42,314 nt of DNA from contig CAYUUP010000004.1 of assembly GCA_964447925.1 (NCBI GenBank), forward strand, positions 1 through 42,314, given 5' to 3'. Both the position numbers and the translations under genes were made by a program. Below the pieces are notes generated by a model, which was not told the origin of the DNA, did not search any database, and saw only the letters and a list, made by a program, of their open reading frames with translations. The DNA is from CAYUUP01 sp964447925 (GTDB lineage: Bacteria > Bacillota > Clostridia > Oscillospirales > Oscillospiraceae). The first letter of the stretch is position 1. Every line of letters begins with the position of its first letter. Positions 25,895 through 33,924 of this stretch are shown piece after piece.

Positions 25895-25926
25895 GGCAAA
25901 GACCTCCTTGTGTGTCAGTCGGAACA

Positions 25927-25948
25927 ACACCCCCCTGGGGTGGGGTAT
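25927..25948. promoter_or_regulatory. CsoR operator candidate
   Basis: A G/C-run pseudo-palindrome (ACCCC...GGGGT halves) lies just downstream of the copA -10 and resembles CsoR sites of the TACCC-N-GGGTA type. Repression would block transcription of copA and csoR. Confidence 0.6.
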
Positions 25949-25957
25949 TGTGCTTCC

Positions 25958-25986
25958 ATTATAACATTGGGCAAAACAGGTGTCAA
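25958..25986 (-). promoter_or_regulatory. Consensus promoter of copA-csoR
   Basis: On the minus strand, TTGACA (25986-25981), a 17-bp spacer and TATAAT (25963-25958), both perfect. A perfect palindrome GGGGGAATTCCCCC (25987-26000) abuts the -35. Confidence 0.85.
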
Positions 25987-26000
25987 GGGGGAATTCCCCC

Positions 26001-26547
26001 GCTGAGCATGGGACGCGCCAATTTATTTTTTACCCTGCCGGCCCTGGCTCTGGACAGTCTGCAATTCTGATGGAGTGGCCGCCGGAGCTGCTGTCCTCTT
26101 AGACTGCCACAGTCTGAAATAAATATCCCGTGCATGACCCGCTCCGGATATCTGCACGCGGCCATGCTGCTGGGCCTGTCCCTCCGGGAGGTGTGGCTTG
26201 CATCGCCGGGGCGGGTGAATGACTTCATGGCTCTGTACGCCCGGAGAAGCGGACTGAAAAAGAAATAAAAAACAGCGCCCCGCTGATAGGACGCTCTCGT
26301 TTGAATAACCAGTCTTGCAAAGGCATACCAAGGAGAATGGCCCATAAGATGATGCAAGCTATCATTGTACACACCCCTTCGTGAAGCCCGGTAAAGCCTT
26401 GTCTTACAAATTATGATAATCGCTCTTTTGCTCCATTATTTAACTTATAGTCCAACATTCCCCATGGATTTTGGATTTTTGAACAATTGATTTTTCTCCA
26501 AATTTTATTACAATATATTTATTATAACGAGAAAGGAGTTATCATCA
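26001..26547. other. Intergenic region with phage-like remnant and AT-rich leader
   Basis: About 550 bp with no intact gene. The left half holds a small phage-like reading frame (26134-26268) followed by a short stem (26273-26285) that has a T-run on the minus strand. The right half (26390-26540) is AT-rich and probably carries the promoter of the FAD enzyme; TTGATT and ACAATA 17 bp apart is the best candidate, but weak. Confidence 0.5.
26134..26268 (+). pseudogene. Phage tail-assembly-chaperone-like remnant
   Basis: The 44-codon frame opens MTRSGYLHAAMLLGLSLREV and contains VWLASPGRVNDFMALYARR. The pattern (small helical protein, SLREVW followed by a proline-glycine turn and an aromatic helix) recalls the short tail-assembly chaperones of siphophages in Clostridia. 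No ribosome site precedes it, and nothing phage-like surrounds it, so it is probably a fragment. The identification is by impression only. Confidence 0.35.
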
Positions 26548-28044
26548 ATGAACCAGGATCACATTTACGATATTGTGGTGATCGGCGGGGGCGGCTCCGG
26601 TCTAGTAGCAGCAGCCCGGGCAGCCGAATTTGGAAAAAGAGTACTTGTGCTGGAAAAGACAAAGGTAGCCGGCGGTGGGATGCTCTTTGCCTCCACCATG
26701 CGCACCTTCCGGAGCCGGTGGCAGGAGGAGCGAGGAATCCCCGACCAGTCGCAGGCATTTATCCGTCAGGGCATGGATCTGACTCTTTGGCAGTTGGAAC
26801 CCAGTCTGGTGCGCAACGCCATTCTGGGTACTGGGCAGTTCTTTGACTGGTACAGCCAATATGAGAAGCCAGAGGTGCTGGAGAGCTACCAAGCCAAGCC
26901 CTATGTGTTCGACATTGCTGTGAACGGCCAGCTCGGACCCCAGCTAGATGGCTTCCACAATGGCTCCGGTCGGGTAATCATGGCCACTATGCTCCGCCGC
27001 TGCCAGGAACTGGGGGTGGAAATTCTCCTCCAGCACCGGGCTATGGACGTGGAGACGGATGGCAGAAGGATCACCGCTGTCCGAGTGGAGTCCCCCAATG
27101 GGCCGGTGTCTATCTCCTGCAGGTGCTGTATCCTAGCCTGCGGCAGCTGGATCCGGAATACAGAGGTGTTGAAAAAGGTACTTCCTGCCTATTTGGATGC
27201 GGATATTCCCATGAATGCCCACCAGAACCCCGCATACACCGGTGACGGTCTGATCCTCGCAGAGAAGGCCGGGGCCTTCGTGGATTGGGACAGCTTCTGC
27301 CTGCGGCTGATGGGCCCCCTGTGCAGTCTGGGGGAGAAGTCCCGCTTCGATGGACTCACTCACTCTAACTATGCCATTTTAGTAGACTTGAACGCCAAGC
27401 GCTTTCTAGCAGAGTCACCCGTTCCCAGGATGGATCCCTTTGATGTGGGGCACATTTTGTTAAAGCACCCCAAAGGAAAGAGCTTCTTCCTCTACTCTGC
27501 TAACACCCTGCGGCAAATTATTCAGGACTCTCGCCAAAACGAGACCGACTCTTCCTCCCCCTTCGCCATGCCTCCCCTGCCTGATTTTCCTATTGTGGAT
27601 GGCTGGTTCCAAAAGGAAACCCGCAAGGCAGCCCGGGCGGAGACAATACCTGGTCTGGCCGAACAGCTGGGCCTGGATCCTGTCCAGCTGAAAAAAACCG
27701 TGGATGAGTACAACGTCTCCTGCGTCCAGGGAGCGGACTGGAATTATTTCAAGGATCCTGCCTATCTGCTCCCGCTGGATGAGGGACCTTTCTACGCTCT
27801 AGAGGGTGTCCTGTCCACCGATGGGGCCTTTGGTGGCGTCCGGGTCAACTCCCAGATGCAGGCCTACCGATCAGATGGCTCCCTGGCAGAGGGACTCTAT
27901 GTGACGGGAGACTTTGCCTCAGGTCGCCACATTGTCCAGGACGGCATTAAACGGCAGGTGTTGAACGACATGTCTTGGGCCTTGTCCTCTGGGTTTTTAG
28001 CGGGCAGCAATGCGGCACAGGCGCTGGAGGGCAGCAATCCTTAA
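26548..28044 (+). CDS. FAD_binding_2 family flavoprotein reductase (soluble)
   Basis: A 498-aa flavoenzyme of the fumarate-reductase/succinate-dehydrogenase flavoprotein superfamily. The N-terminal FAD motif is IVVIGGGGSGLVAAARAA (residues about 8-25), and the second FAD contact is GLYVTGDFASGR near residue 450. There is no signal peptide, no FMN-binding domain and no Fe-S motif, so its electron donor must be separate. The fumarate-reductase HTxGG motif is replaced by STDGAFGG, which argues against fumarate as substrate. AAAGGAG precedes the ATG. It converges with the GltD-like gene and has its own terminator. Confidence 0.88.
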   Translation: MNQDHIYDIVVIGGGGSGLVAAARAAEFGKRVLVLEKTKVAGGGMLFASTMRTFRSRWQEERGIPDQSQAFIRQGMDLTLWQLEPSLVRNAILGTGQFFDWYSQYEKPEVLESYQAKPYVFDIAVNGQLGPQLDGFHNGSGRVIMATMLRRCQELGVEILLQHRAMDVETDGRRITAVRVESPNGPVSISCRCCILACGSWIRNTEVLKKVLPAYLDADIPMNAHQNPAYTGDGLILAEKAGAFVDWDSFCLRLMGPLCSLGEKSRFDGLTHSNYAILVDLNAKRFLAESPVPRMDPFDVGHILLKHPKGKSFFLYSANTLRQIIQDSRQNETDSSSPFAMPPLPDFPIVDGWFQKETRKAARAETIPGLAEQLGLDPVQLKKTVDEYNVSCVQGADWNYFKDPAYLLPLDEGPFYALEGVLSTDGAFGGVRVNSQMQAYRSDGSLAEGLYVTGDFASGRHIVQDGIKRQVLNDMSWALSSGFLAGSNAAQALEGSNP

Positions 28045-28063
28045 CCATTTGCCGCAAACAAGG

Positions 28064-28120
28064 CAACAGGGAACCGTTACACAAAACCGGGTATTCTGCA
28101 ACGGCCCCTGTTGAGTTTTT
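28064..28120 (+). terminator. Terminator of the FAD_binding_2 gene
   Basis: An outer stem CAACAGGG/CCCTGTTG (28064-28071 with 28106-28113) extends inward with a CCGTT/AACGG pairing and is followed by AGTTTTT. Confidence 0.7.
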
Positions 28121-28130
28121 AGATCAGGTA

Positions 28131-29468
28131 TCAATCACACAGACGGGTGAAAATGACTGCCGCCGCATTTTTGCCCGCTGCAACCGCTTTCATCAGGGTG
28201 GCCGGGCCGGTAACGGCGTCACCGCCGGCATAGACTCCCTCCATGGAAGTCTCATAGCTCCGGTCGACCGGGATACGACCGCTGCCGTCCACGGGGAAGC
28301 CGTCCACCGGTATGGGCTTGAAGCCCAGCGCCAAAACGGCCAAGTCAGCTTCCAAGACGATCCGCTGGCCGGAGGGAGCCACATTGTTCCGCCCACCAGG
28401 ATAATCCGGAGCAGTCAGCTCCATCCGGTCACACTCCACCCCCGTCAGCTTTCCATCCCGGGTCACAAATCTTACCGGGGAGGTAAGAGGTACCAGCTGC
28501 ACACCCTCTTCCAAGGCAATATCCAACTCTTCCCGGGTGGCGGGCATATCGGCCTGGGTACGCCGGTAAACCAGCTGCACCGTCTGCGCGTTCCGGCGGA
28601 GAGCTGTGCGGGCTGCATCAATGGCGGTGTTCCCGCCGCCCAGAATCACCACCCTCTGTCCAGTGAAATCTGCGGGGGCGCTCAGGTAGTTCTTTGCCTG
28701 AACCACGCCCTCTGCCTGACAACCTTCCACAGAGAGTTCCACCGGCTCCTGGGCGCCGGTAGATAGGAACACCGCATCGTACTCTGCCTTCAGTTCCTCC
28801 AGCGTCACGTCCACGCCTACCTCTGTGTTCATACGGAATTCCACCTGCAACTGGCGCAAGGTTTCCATCTGGCGCTCCAGGCAGAAGGGGGGCAGGACAA
28901 AGGTGGGGATGCCCCAGCTGGCAACACCTCCGGTGACCTCCTCCTTCTCATAAACCACCACCCGGAAGCCGGAGATGGCCAGAGAAATGGCGCAGGTCAG
29001 ACCTGCAGGTCCAGCCCCCACGATGGCAACGGAATGTCCGTTCGGCTCGGGGGGGTGTTCCTCGTGGGAGACATTCCGGCGGTACCAGTCCGCCACAAAG
29101 CGTTCCAGGCGACCGATGGCCACCGGTTCACTGCGGATGCCCCGGGTACAGTGGCTTTCGCACTGGTTCTCATAGGGGCAGACCCGCCCCGCAATCTCCA
29201 TCATGGGGTTGGTCCTGGCCAGCAGGTTCCACGCCTCCAGCAGATTCCCCTCCCGTACACAGGCGATAAATTCCGGGATATAGGAATGGGCCGGACAATG
29301 GGCGGCACAATAGCGGTCAGGGCAGTTCATGCAGCGGGAAGCCTCTGCCTGCGCCTCCTCCAGCGTATAGCCCTGAGAGACTTCTTCAAAATTCTGGAGC
29401 CGCTCCGGCAGGGGCTGCACGGAAACCGGCGTCTTGCAGGGGGTCATGTTGGGTTTGCGGATGCTCAT
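28131..29468 (-). CDS. GltD-like NAD(P)H-dependent Fe-S/FAD oxidoreductase
   Basis: A 445-aa protein resembling the small subunit of glutamate synthase and the NfnB/dihydropyrimidine-dehydrogenase electron-input module. N-terminal cysteines (Cys46, 49, 54, 58 and Cys97, 103, 107) form the two cluster-binding sites. The FAD motif is VAIVGAGPAGLTCA (residues about 146-159), and the NAD(P)H motif is VVILGGGNTAIDAA near 280. GGAGGT precedes the ATG. Its start overlaps the stop of the ferredoxin-FAD fusion by four bases (ATGA). No glutamate-synthase large subunit is nearby, so it most likely feeds electrons to its coupled partner (inference). Confidence 0.9.
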   Translation of the reverse strand: MSIRKPNMTPCKTPVSVQPLPERLQNFEEVSQGYTLEEAQAEASRCMNCPDRYCAAHCPAHSYIPEFIACVREGNLLEAWNLLARTNPMMEIAGRVCPYENQCESHCTRGIRSEPVAIGRLERFVADWYRRNVSHEEHPPEPNGHSVAIVGAGPAGLTCAISLAISGFRVVVYEKEEVTGGVASWGIPTFVLPPFCLERQMETLRQLQVEFRMNTEVGVDVTLEELKAEYDAVFLSTGAQEPVELSVEGCQAEGVVQAKNYLSAPADFTGQRVVILGGGNTAIDAARTALRRNAQTVQLVYRRTQADMPATREELDIALEEGVQLVPLTSPVRFVTRDGKLTGVECDRMELTAPDYPGGRNNVAPSGQRIVLEADLAVLALGFKPIPVDGFPVDGSGRIPVDRSYETSMEGVYAGGDAVTGPATLMKAVAAGKNAAAVIFTRLCD

Positions 29469-31162
29469 GCCTGTACCTCCATTTCTTTCACGGCGTTTAC
29501 CGCTGAACGGTAGGCCGAAGCCACAGCCCAGGTCAGCTCAGAGATTACGGCCAATTCGCCCTTGCGGTGCATGGCAGAGGTAGCGTCACCCACTCCGTAA
29601 AGTCCGGGAATAACGGAGCCATCGTTGCGCAGCACCTGACACATCCCGTTCACCATGAGGCCGCCCATAGCCGCCTCGGAGAAGCGTTGGGCATAAACAG
29701 CATAAAAAGGACCAATGTCCCTGGGAATCAGGAATTCCGCCGCTTTGCCGAATTCCTCGTCCTTGCCCTGGCGGCAATACCGGTTGTAATTGCTCACGGT
29801 CCGCATCAGCACAGCGGGATCCATATCCAGCTTGAGGGCCAGCTCCTCAATCGTATCCGCTTTGACCACAGGGGGAATCTTATAGCCAGCCTCCCGATCC
29901 AGATCCTCCTGGTAATGTTCGTAGCACTCTACCTCATCGGCTAGGGTCGGGTCTTTGATAAACCGGAGGAAGATCTCGTCCACATTCTGCTGGGTAAAGA
30001 TGGACCAGGTGGCGTTCTGCGGGTGCCCGCAAATGTTGATCCGCCCTGTGAACAGGCCGCCGGTCTCGTCCTGCCACCGCACACCGTTCAGATCCACCGA
30101 CAGGGCGGAGGGTTCTTCGTTCAGGCGATAGAGAGCATAGCTGTACGGATGGTGGGCAGGGCCGAACAGAGAGAGGAACATCCGGTTCGGGTCGGGCTCC
30201 ACCCCCAGTTCCTGCAACATATCAATGGCGTCTCCCGTGTCGCTGGGGACGGAGAACCGGGTGACGGGGCGCTCCTCATCAAAGAACTCGGTGTATTTAC
30301 GCAGCTTTTCATCGCTCATGCCAAAGCCGCCCGTGGCTAAGATCACCGCCTTGCAGTGAATTTCAGTCTCGCCGCCAGGGTCCAGGGCGATTACACCGGT
30401 GACCCGGCCGCTGTCGTCACAGATCAGGTGCTTTGCCTCGTGTCTGAGAAGGATCTCCACATCTAGCTTCTGAGCAGGGATGGCATCCAGCATAGTCTGC
30501 TTTACAAAGGTGCCGCCCCAACCCGGGCCAATGGAGGGATCCAGACTGCGGACATTTTCAAACCTCTTTGCGGAGTGGAGTACGCCAGGGCCAAAAATAG
30601 GGCCGGCCTCACGCTTTTCTCCAATTGGCTCCACAGAATAATACTCCCGTGTGCCAGGGAACTCCAGCAACCAGTCAAAGAACTCAGTACAGCCGTCAAT
30701 GGCGGTGCGTATGACCTCACGATCCAGCACCCCTCCCGCGCGGTTGTACATTACCTCAATGGCCTCCTCCCGCACATCGGGGAGTCCCATCTCTGCGTGG
30801 AGCTTGGTGTATACCGGGAAAAAGCCGTGGGCAATATCCGTATTTCCCCCACAGCGGGCCGCCTTTTCCAACAAAATCACCTTTTTGCCCAACTGGGCTG
30901 CCTTGATGGCCGCCACCAAGCCGCTTCCACCGCCGCATACCACCAGATCGCACTCCCGGATAATCCGCTCATGGGCAGGCGCCGGCTCCACCGCATCCGC
31001 ATCATAGATGGAACAGGTGGGACAGAGCGTCTCGCACAGGCCGCACTCCACACAAGCCTCTGGGTCGATCTGATAGCGTGGGCCGTCATAATGGATTGCC
31101 TGCATGGGGCAGGCCAGCTCACAGGTATGGCAGCCGCTACAGGATGGTTTAATCTGATACAT
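29465..31162 (-). CDS. Ferredoxin-FAD_binding_2 fusion reductase
   Basis: A 565-aa fusion. Residues 1-60 are a bacterial 2[4Fe-4S] ferredoxin with CSGCHTCELACP (Cys8, 11, 14, 18) and CVECGLCETLCP (Cys37, 40, 43, 47). The rest is an FAD_binding_2 reductase beginning LVVCGGGSGLVAAIKAAQ near residue 70 and ending GGLMVNGMCQVL...IPGLYGVGDATSA. The usual fumarate-reductase HTxGG is SEAAMGG here. AAAGGAGG stands seven bases before the ATG at 31162; a frame open to 31528 is rejected as start because it overlaps the promoter region. It is coupled to the GltD-like gene, forming a likely NAD(P)H to ferredoxin to FAD chain. Confidence 0.9.
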   Translation of the reverse strand: MYQIKPSCSGCHTCELACPMQAIHYDGPRYQIDPEACVECGLCETLCPTCSIYDADAVEPAPAHERIIRECDLVVCGGGSGLVAAIKAAQLGKKVILLEKAARCGGNTDIAHGFFPVYTKLHAEMGLPDVREEAIEVMYNRAGGVLDREVIRTAIDGCTEFFDWLLEFPGTREYYSVEPIGEKREAGPIFGPGVLHSAKRFENVRSLDPSIGPGWGGTFVKQTMLDAIPAQKLDVEILLRHEAKHLICDDSGRVTGVIALDPGGETEIHCKAVILATGGFGMSDEKLRKYTEFFDEERPVTRFSVPSDTGDAIDMLQELGVEPDPNRMFLSLFGPAHHPYSYALYRLNEEPSALSVDLNGVRWQDETGGLFTGRINICGHPQNATWSIFTQQNVDEIFLRFIKDPTLADEVECYEHYQEDLDREAGYKIPPVVKADTIEELALKLDMDPAVLMRTVSNYNRYCRQGKDEEFGKAAEFLIPRDIGPFYAVYAQRFSEAAMGGLMVNGMCQVLRNDGSVIPGLYGVGDATSAMHRKGELAVISELTWAVASAYRSAVNAVKEMEVQA

Positions 31163-31486
31163 ACCAGGACCTCCTTTGTCACCTTTTAACGATGCTGAAA
31201 GCCTTCGTTCCTGATTATAAAGCATAGCACAATTCAATTTGTTTGGAAATACCGCACTAAAAAGTAATCTTCTTACACAGCAGTAGGAATCATTTGCCTG
31301 ACAGGCGGTAGGATAGCCGGGAGATAACCGCCAATAGCGCACATCCAGTCTCTGCGCGTCCGTAAAAGCGCCAATGCAGTTCTTGACACCGGAACCGTTT
31401 TTGTATATAATGATGAATGCCAGGGGTACCCGAACCTGAACTACTGTCTTTCTGCAACAACCACTCTGAGGGAGGTAAATCTGACC
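31163..31486. other. Divergent control region between the redox pair and hxlR
   Basis: It contains a minus-strand -10 (TATAAT, 31219-31214) with no good -35, so activator dependence is possible. It also contains an ACAA-N6-TTGT dyad (31229-31242), a GTAA-N5-TTAC dyad (31264-31276) like those bound by some HxlR-family proteins, and the hxlR promoter (31383-31411). No gene is seen. Confidence 0.5.
31383..31411 (+). promoter_or_regulatory. Consensus promoter of the HxlR-type gene
   Basis: TTGACA (31383-31388), a 17-bp spacer and TATAAT (31406-31411), both perfect. Confidence 0.85.
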
Positions 31487-32005
31487 ATGCATCACGCAAA
31501 TGACGAAAGAGATGAACAGCGGGAACAAACAGCATCACTGCTGATGTCCACACCAGAGGAGCGAGAACATCTGCTACGGGACAAGGACTTGTTGGATGAA
31601 TCACCCAACTTCAATATTGCAAACGACCCCTATAATCATATGATGCGGGTGGTATTCAGCAAGTGGAAGCCCTTTATCCTCCGGGCAATCTATCTGGACG
31701 GGGGAACTTACTTTTCCCGTTTCTTCAAGCAGCTGCCCATCACCCAAAAGGTACTCAGCCAGAATCTAAAGCAGCTCCAGGACGATGGCCTGATCTACCG
31801 TATCGTGCTGCCAGAAATCCCACCCCGGGTGTCATACCATCTTACCCGGCAGGGCGCTTCCCTGATTCCCATTCTGGATCTGGTCTACGACTGGGGCTGG
31901 AACGACATGAGACAGAAGGGCCTTCCAGTGGATGCCCTGGGGGAGATGTGGCATGGCTATCGCAAGCCAGATGCTGACGCTATGGACACCCCCTACAAAA
32001 AATAG
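31487..32005 (+). CDS. HxlR-family winged-helix regulator with N-terminal extension
   Basis: A 172-aa regulator. Residues about 50-145 match the HxlR (MarR-like) fold: FSKWKPFILRAI, then LPITQKVLSQNLKQLQDDGL as recognition region, then PPRVSYHLTRQG as wing, and LIPILDLVYDWG. The family usually begins close to this domain; here about 45 polar residues precede it. There is no cysteine in the winged helix, unlike thiol-sensing members. GGGAGGT lies upstream of the ATG. It diverges from the ferredoxin-FAD/GltD pair and precedes the ABC importer, so it probably controls one or both. Confidence 0.88.
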   Translation: MHHANDERDEQREQTASLLMSTPEEREHLLRDKDLLDESPNFNIANDPYNHMMRVVFSKWKPFILRAIYLDGGTYFSRFFKQLPITQKVLSQNLKQLQDDGLIYRIVLPEIPPRVSYHLTRQGASLIPILDLVYDWGWNDMRQKGLPVDALGEMWHGYRKPDADAMDTPYKK

Positions 32006-32036
32006 CCCTCTTTCCTACCTGAAGGGAAGAGGGCTA
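32003..32036. terminator. Hairpin overlapping the hxlR stop, T-run on the minus strand
   Basis: A 10-bp stem (TAGCCCTCTT, 32003-32012, with 32027-32036), extendable to 13 bp, contains the hxlR TAG. A T6 run follows it only on the minus strand, so it would stop antisense rather than sense transcription. Confidence 0.5.
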
Positions 32037-32090
32037 CCCGCTGGAATGATTCTTCCAATTTAAGATTGAAGGTTACTTGATTGTGCGGTA

Positions 32091-32119
32091 TTTACAAAAA
32101 TGTGTATCCATGCTATACT
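32091..32119 (+). promoter_or_regulatory. Promoter of the second ABC importer operon
   Basis: TTTACA (32091-32096), a 17-bp spacer and TATACT (32114-32119), 95 bp before the binding-protein start. Confidence 0.65.
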
Positions 32120-32142
32120 GCCTTTGATTTAGATACATGAAT

Positions 32143-32168
32143 TTCACACTAGGCGTCTCCTGTGTGAA
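32143..32168 (+). promoter_or_regulatory. Leader inverted repeat before the binding protein
   Basis: TTCACAC...GTGTGAA arms with an inner AGG/CCT pairing form a hairpin or operator between the promoter and the binding-protein gene. Confidence 0.45.
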
Positions 32169-32213
32169 GTCTGCGTATCAAAACCACAATCAATACGGAA
32201 AGGAAGAATGATT

Positions 32214-33809
32214 ATGAAAAAGTTCCTATCGTTGCTGCTGGCACTGGCCATGCTGTGTTCCCTTCTGACCGCCTGCGGTTCGGGGAACAATTCCCAGGGC
32301 GGTGACGGCTCCAACACAGAGGCCTCCGGCACTGACACCGAAGGGGCAGGGCCTTCCGACACCACCGTTACCATCGGTATCGCGGACAATATGTATCCCG
32401 TCTACCCATCCTCCAGCAACTCTGAGGACTTTATCGGCACCGGCATGGTCTACGACTTCCTCTTTGAAGTGACCGCCGACGGCGAATATGTCTCCAAGGT
32501 GCTGGAATCCTATGAGTGGACTGATGACGTGACCCTGGTAATGACCGTGAAGGACGGCATCTATTTCTCCGATGGCCAGCAGATGACCGCCGATGATGTA
32601 CTCTTCTCCCTGAAGAATTACGTGGATCAGGGCCAGACCTCTGACAAGTATGTGTATTATCAGTACATCGACTTTGACGCCAGCACCGTCTCCGAGGACG
32701 GGATGACACTTACACTGGTCTACTCCCAGCCCTACGGCCCTGCCCTGCGCTCCTTGAACTGCGCCATTATGGAGCGGAGCTTCACCGAGGCCCATGACAA
32801 CACGGATGACATTTGGCTCACCGGGCCTGTGGGTTCTGGTCCTTATGAGATCACCGAATGCGTGAAGGACTCCTACTGGGTGTTCACCCTCCGGGAAGAT
32901 TATTGGGACGCCGATTCTACCTATGACGCCACCCAGATCACCCTGAAGTTCTATTCTGATGAGACTGCCATGTATGTGGATTACCAGGCAGGCAACCTGG
33001 ACTGCATCTATTATATCAGTTCCACCATCGTGGATCAGATCGAGGCCGCCGGCGGCTCCCAGGGTACTGTCCAGTACTATACGGACAACAATACGGTTCT
33101 GCTGGCCTTGAACGCCAACAGCCAGTACCTCTCCGACCCCGTTGTCCGCGAGGCCATCGCCTATGCCATTGACACCAGCTATATCGCAGAAGTCTGCTAC
33201 GGCAGCCTGGGTGTGCCAGCCACCAGCCACTTTGCCAGCTCCTTCGAGTGCTATACAGACCACTCTGGCGAATACACCTATGATGTTGCCAAGGCCCAGC
33301 AGTTGCTGACCGATGCCGGCTATTCCAGCGGCGAAATCACCATTGCTTGGATCTCCCCCGACATTCCTCCTCAGCCCGACATTGCCGAATGCCTCCAGGC
33401 CATGCTGGATGCTGTGGGCATCAAGCTGGACATCCAAACCTATGAACTGGGTACTGCTCTTCAGACCTTTATTGAGGGAACTGCTGAGATGTCCAACATT
33501 ACCTGCAATGGCGGGAATCCCACCTGCGAACCGGATAACCTGCTCTCCTCCACCTGCATTGGTGCGGCCTTTACCTCCTTCATCATAAGCGATCCCGCAT
33601 ACGATGCCCTGTACCAGACAGGTCTGACCAGTGTGGACGAGACTGCACGTTGGGATGCCTATACCGAACTGGATCAGTGGCTTTATGACAACTTTATGAT
33701 GATCCCTCTGGTGGAAACCCAGTCCGCTGTGGCCTATAACAGCCGCATCGCTGAGTTCCCCCAGGGAGCAATCAACCGCAGCTGCCTGGGTGACCTGAAA
33801 CTTGCCTGA
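32214..33809 (+). CDS. Family-5 ABC transporter substrate-binding lipoprotein (second importer)
   Basis: A 531-aa binding lipoprotein. The signal peptide ends in lipobox LLTAC with Cys21 lipidated, followed by a Ser/Gly/Asn/Thr linker. Family landmarks are MTADDVLFSLKNYVD and the REAIAYAIDTSYI and PDIPPQPDIAECLQAML regions. ATG 32214 is preferred to ATG 32208 because AAAGGA is then about nine bases upstream. It is only distantly similar to the island-1 binding protein, whereas the ATPases of the two importers are close, so ligand specificity has probably diverged. It starts a complete importer operon with its own promoter. Confidence 0.93.
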   Translation: MKKFLSLLLALAMLCSLLTACGSGNNSQGGDGSNTEASGTDTEGAGPSDTTVTIGIADNMYPVYPSSSNSEDFIGTGMVYDFLFEVTADGEYVSKVLESYEWTDDVTLVMTVKDGIYFSDGQQMTADDVLFSLKNYVDQGQTSDKYVYYQYIDFDASTVSEDGMTLTLVYSQPYGPALRSLNCAIMERSFTEAHDNTDDIWLTGPVGSGPYEITECVKDSYWVFTLREDYWDADSTYDATQITLKFYSDETAMYVDYQAGNLDCIYYISSTIVDQIEAAGGSQGTVQYYTDNNTVLLALNANSQYLSDPVVREAIAYAIDTSYIAEVCYGSLGVPATSHFASSFECYTDHSGEYTYDVAKAQQLLTDAGYSSGEITIAWISPDIPPQPDIAECLQAMLDAVGIKLDIQTYELGTALQTFIEGTAEMSNITCNGGNPTCEPDNLLSSTCIGAAFTSFIISDPAYDALYQTGLTSVDETARWDAYTELDQWLYDNFMMIPLVETQSAVAYNSRIAEFPQGAINRSCLGDLKLA

Positions 33810-33870
33810 TCTGACTGCTGCTGCTCAGAATGGCAGCCAGTAAACCTGACTGCGGCGCATCAATAACCAG

Positions 33871-33901
33871 TGCCAGCCCCCGCCGCGCGCCGGGGCTGGC
33901 A
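33871..33901 (+). promoter_or_regulatory. Intercistronic GC-rich hairpin (second importer)
   Basis: A perfect 10-bp stem (TGCCAGCCCC, 33871-33880, with 33892-33901) lies between the binding-protein and permease genes with no T-run, in the same place as the 4993-5031 hairpin of the first importer. Confidence 0.6.
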
Positions 33902-33924
33902 ACTTCATAGGAGGTGTTCTCCCC

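Noticed and set aside
28131..29468. Glutamate synthase small subunit (gltD) proper
   Set aside because: The protein has the GltD architecture, but no large subunit is adjacent and it is coupled to a ferredoxin-FAD enzyme, so a specific gltD name is not justified.
31163..31528. Upstream extension of the ferredoxin-FAD fusion to 687 residues
   Set aside because: The extension crosses the divergent promoter region and the hxlR start, and the ATG at 31162 has a consensus ribosome site and begins a complete ferredoxin domain.
32226..33437. A 403-codon minus-strand frame opposite the second binding protein
   Set aside because: Mirror of the real gene's codon bias; composition is atypical and no ribosome site is present.
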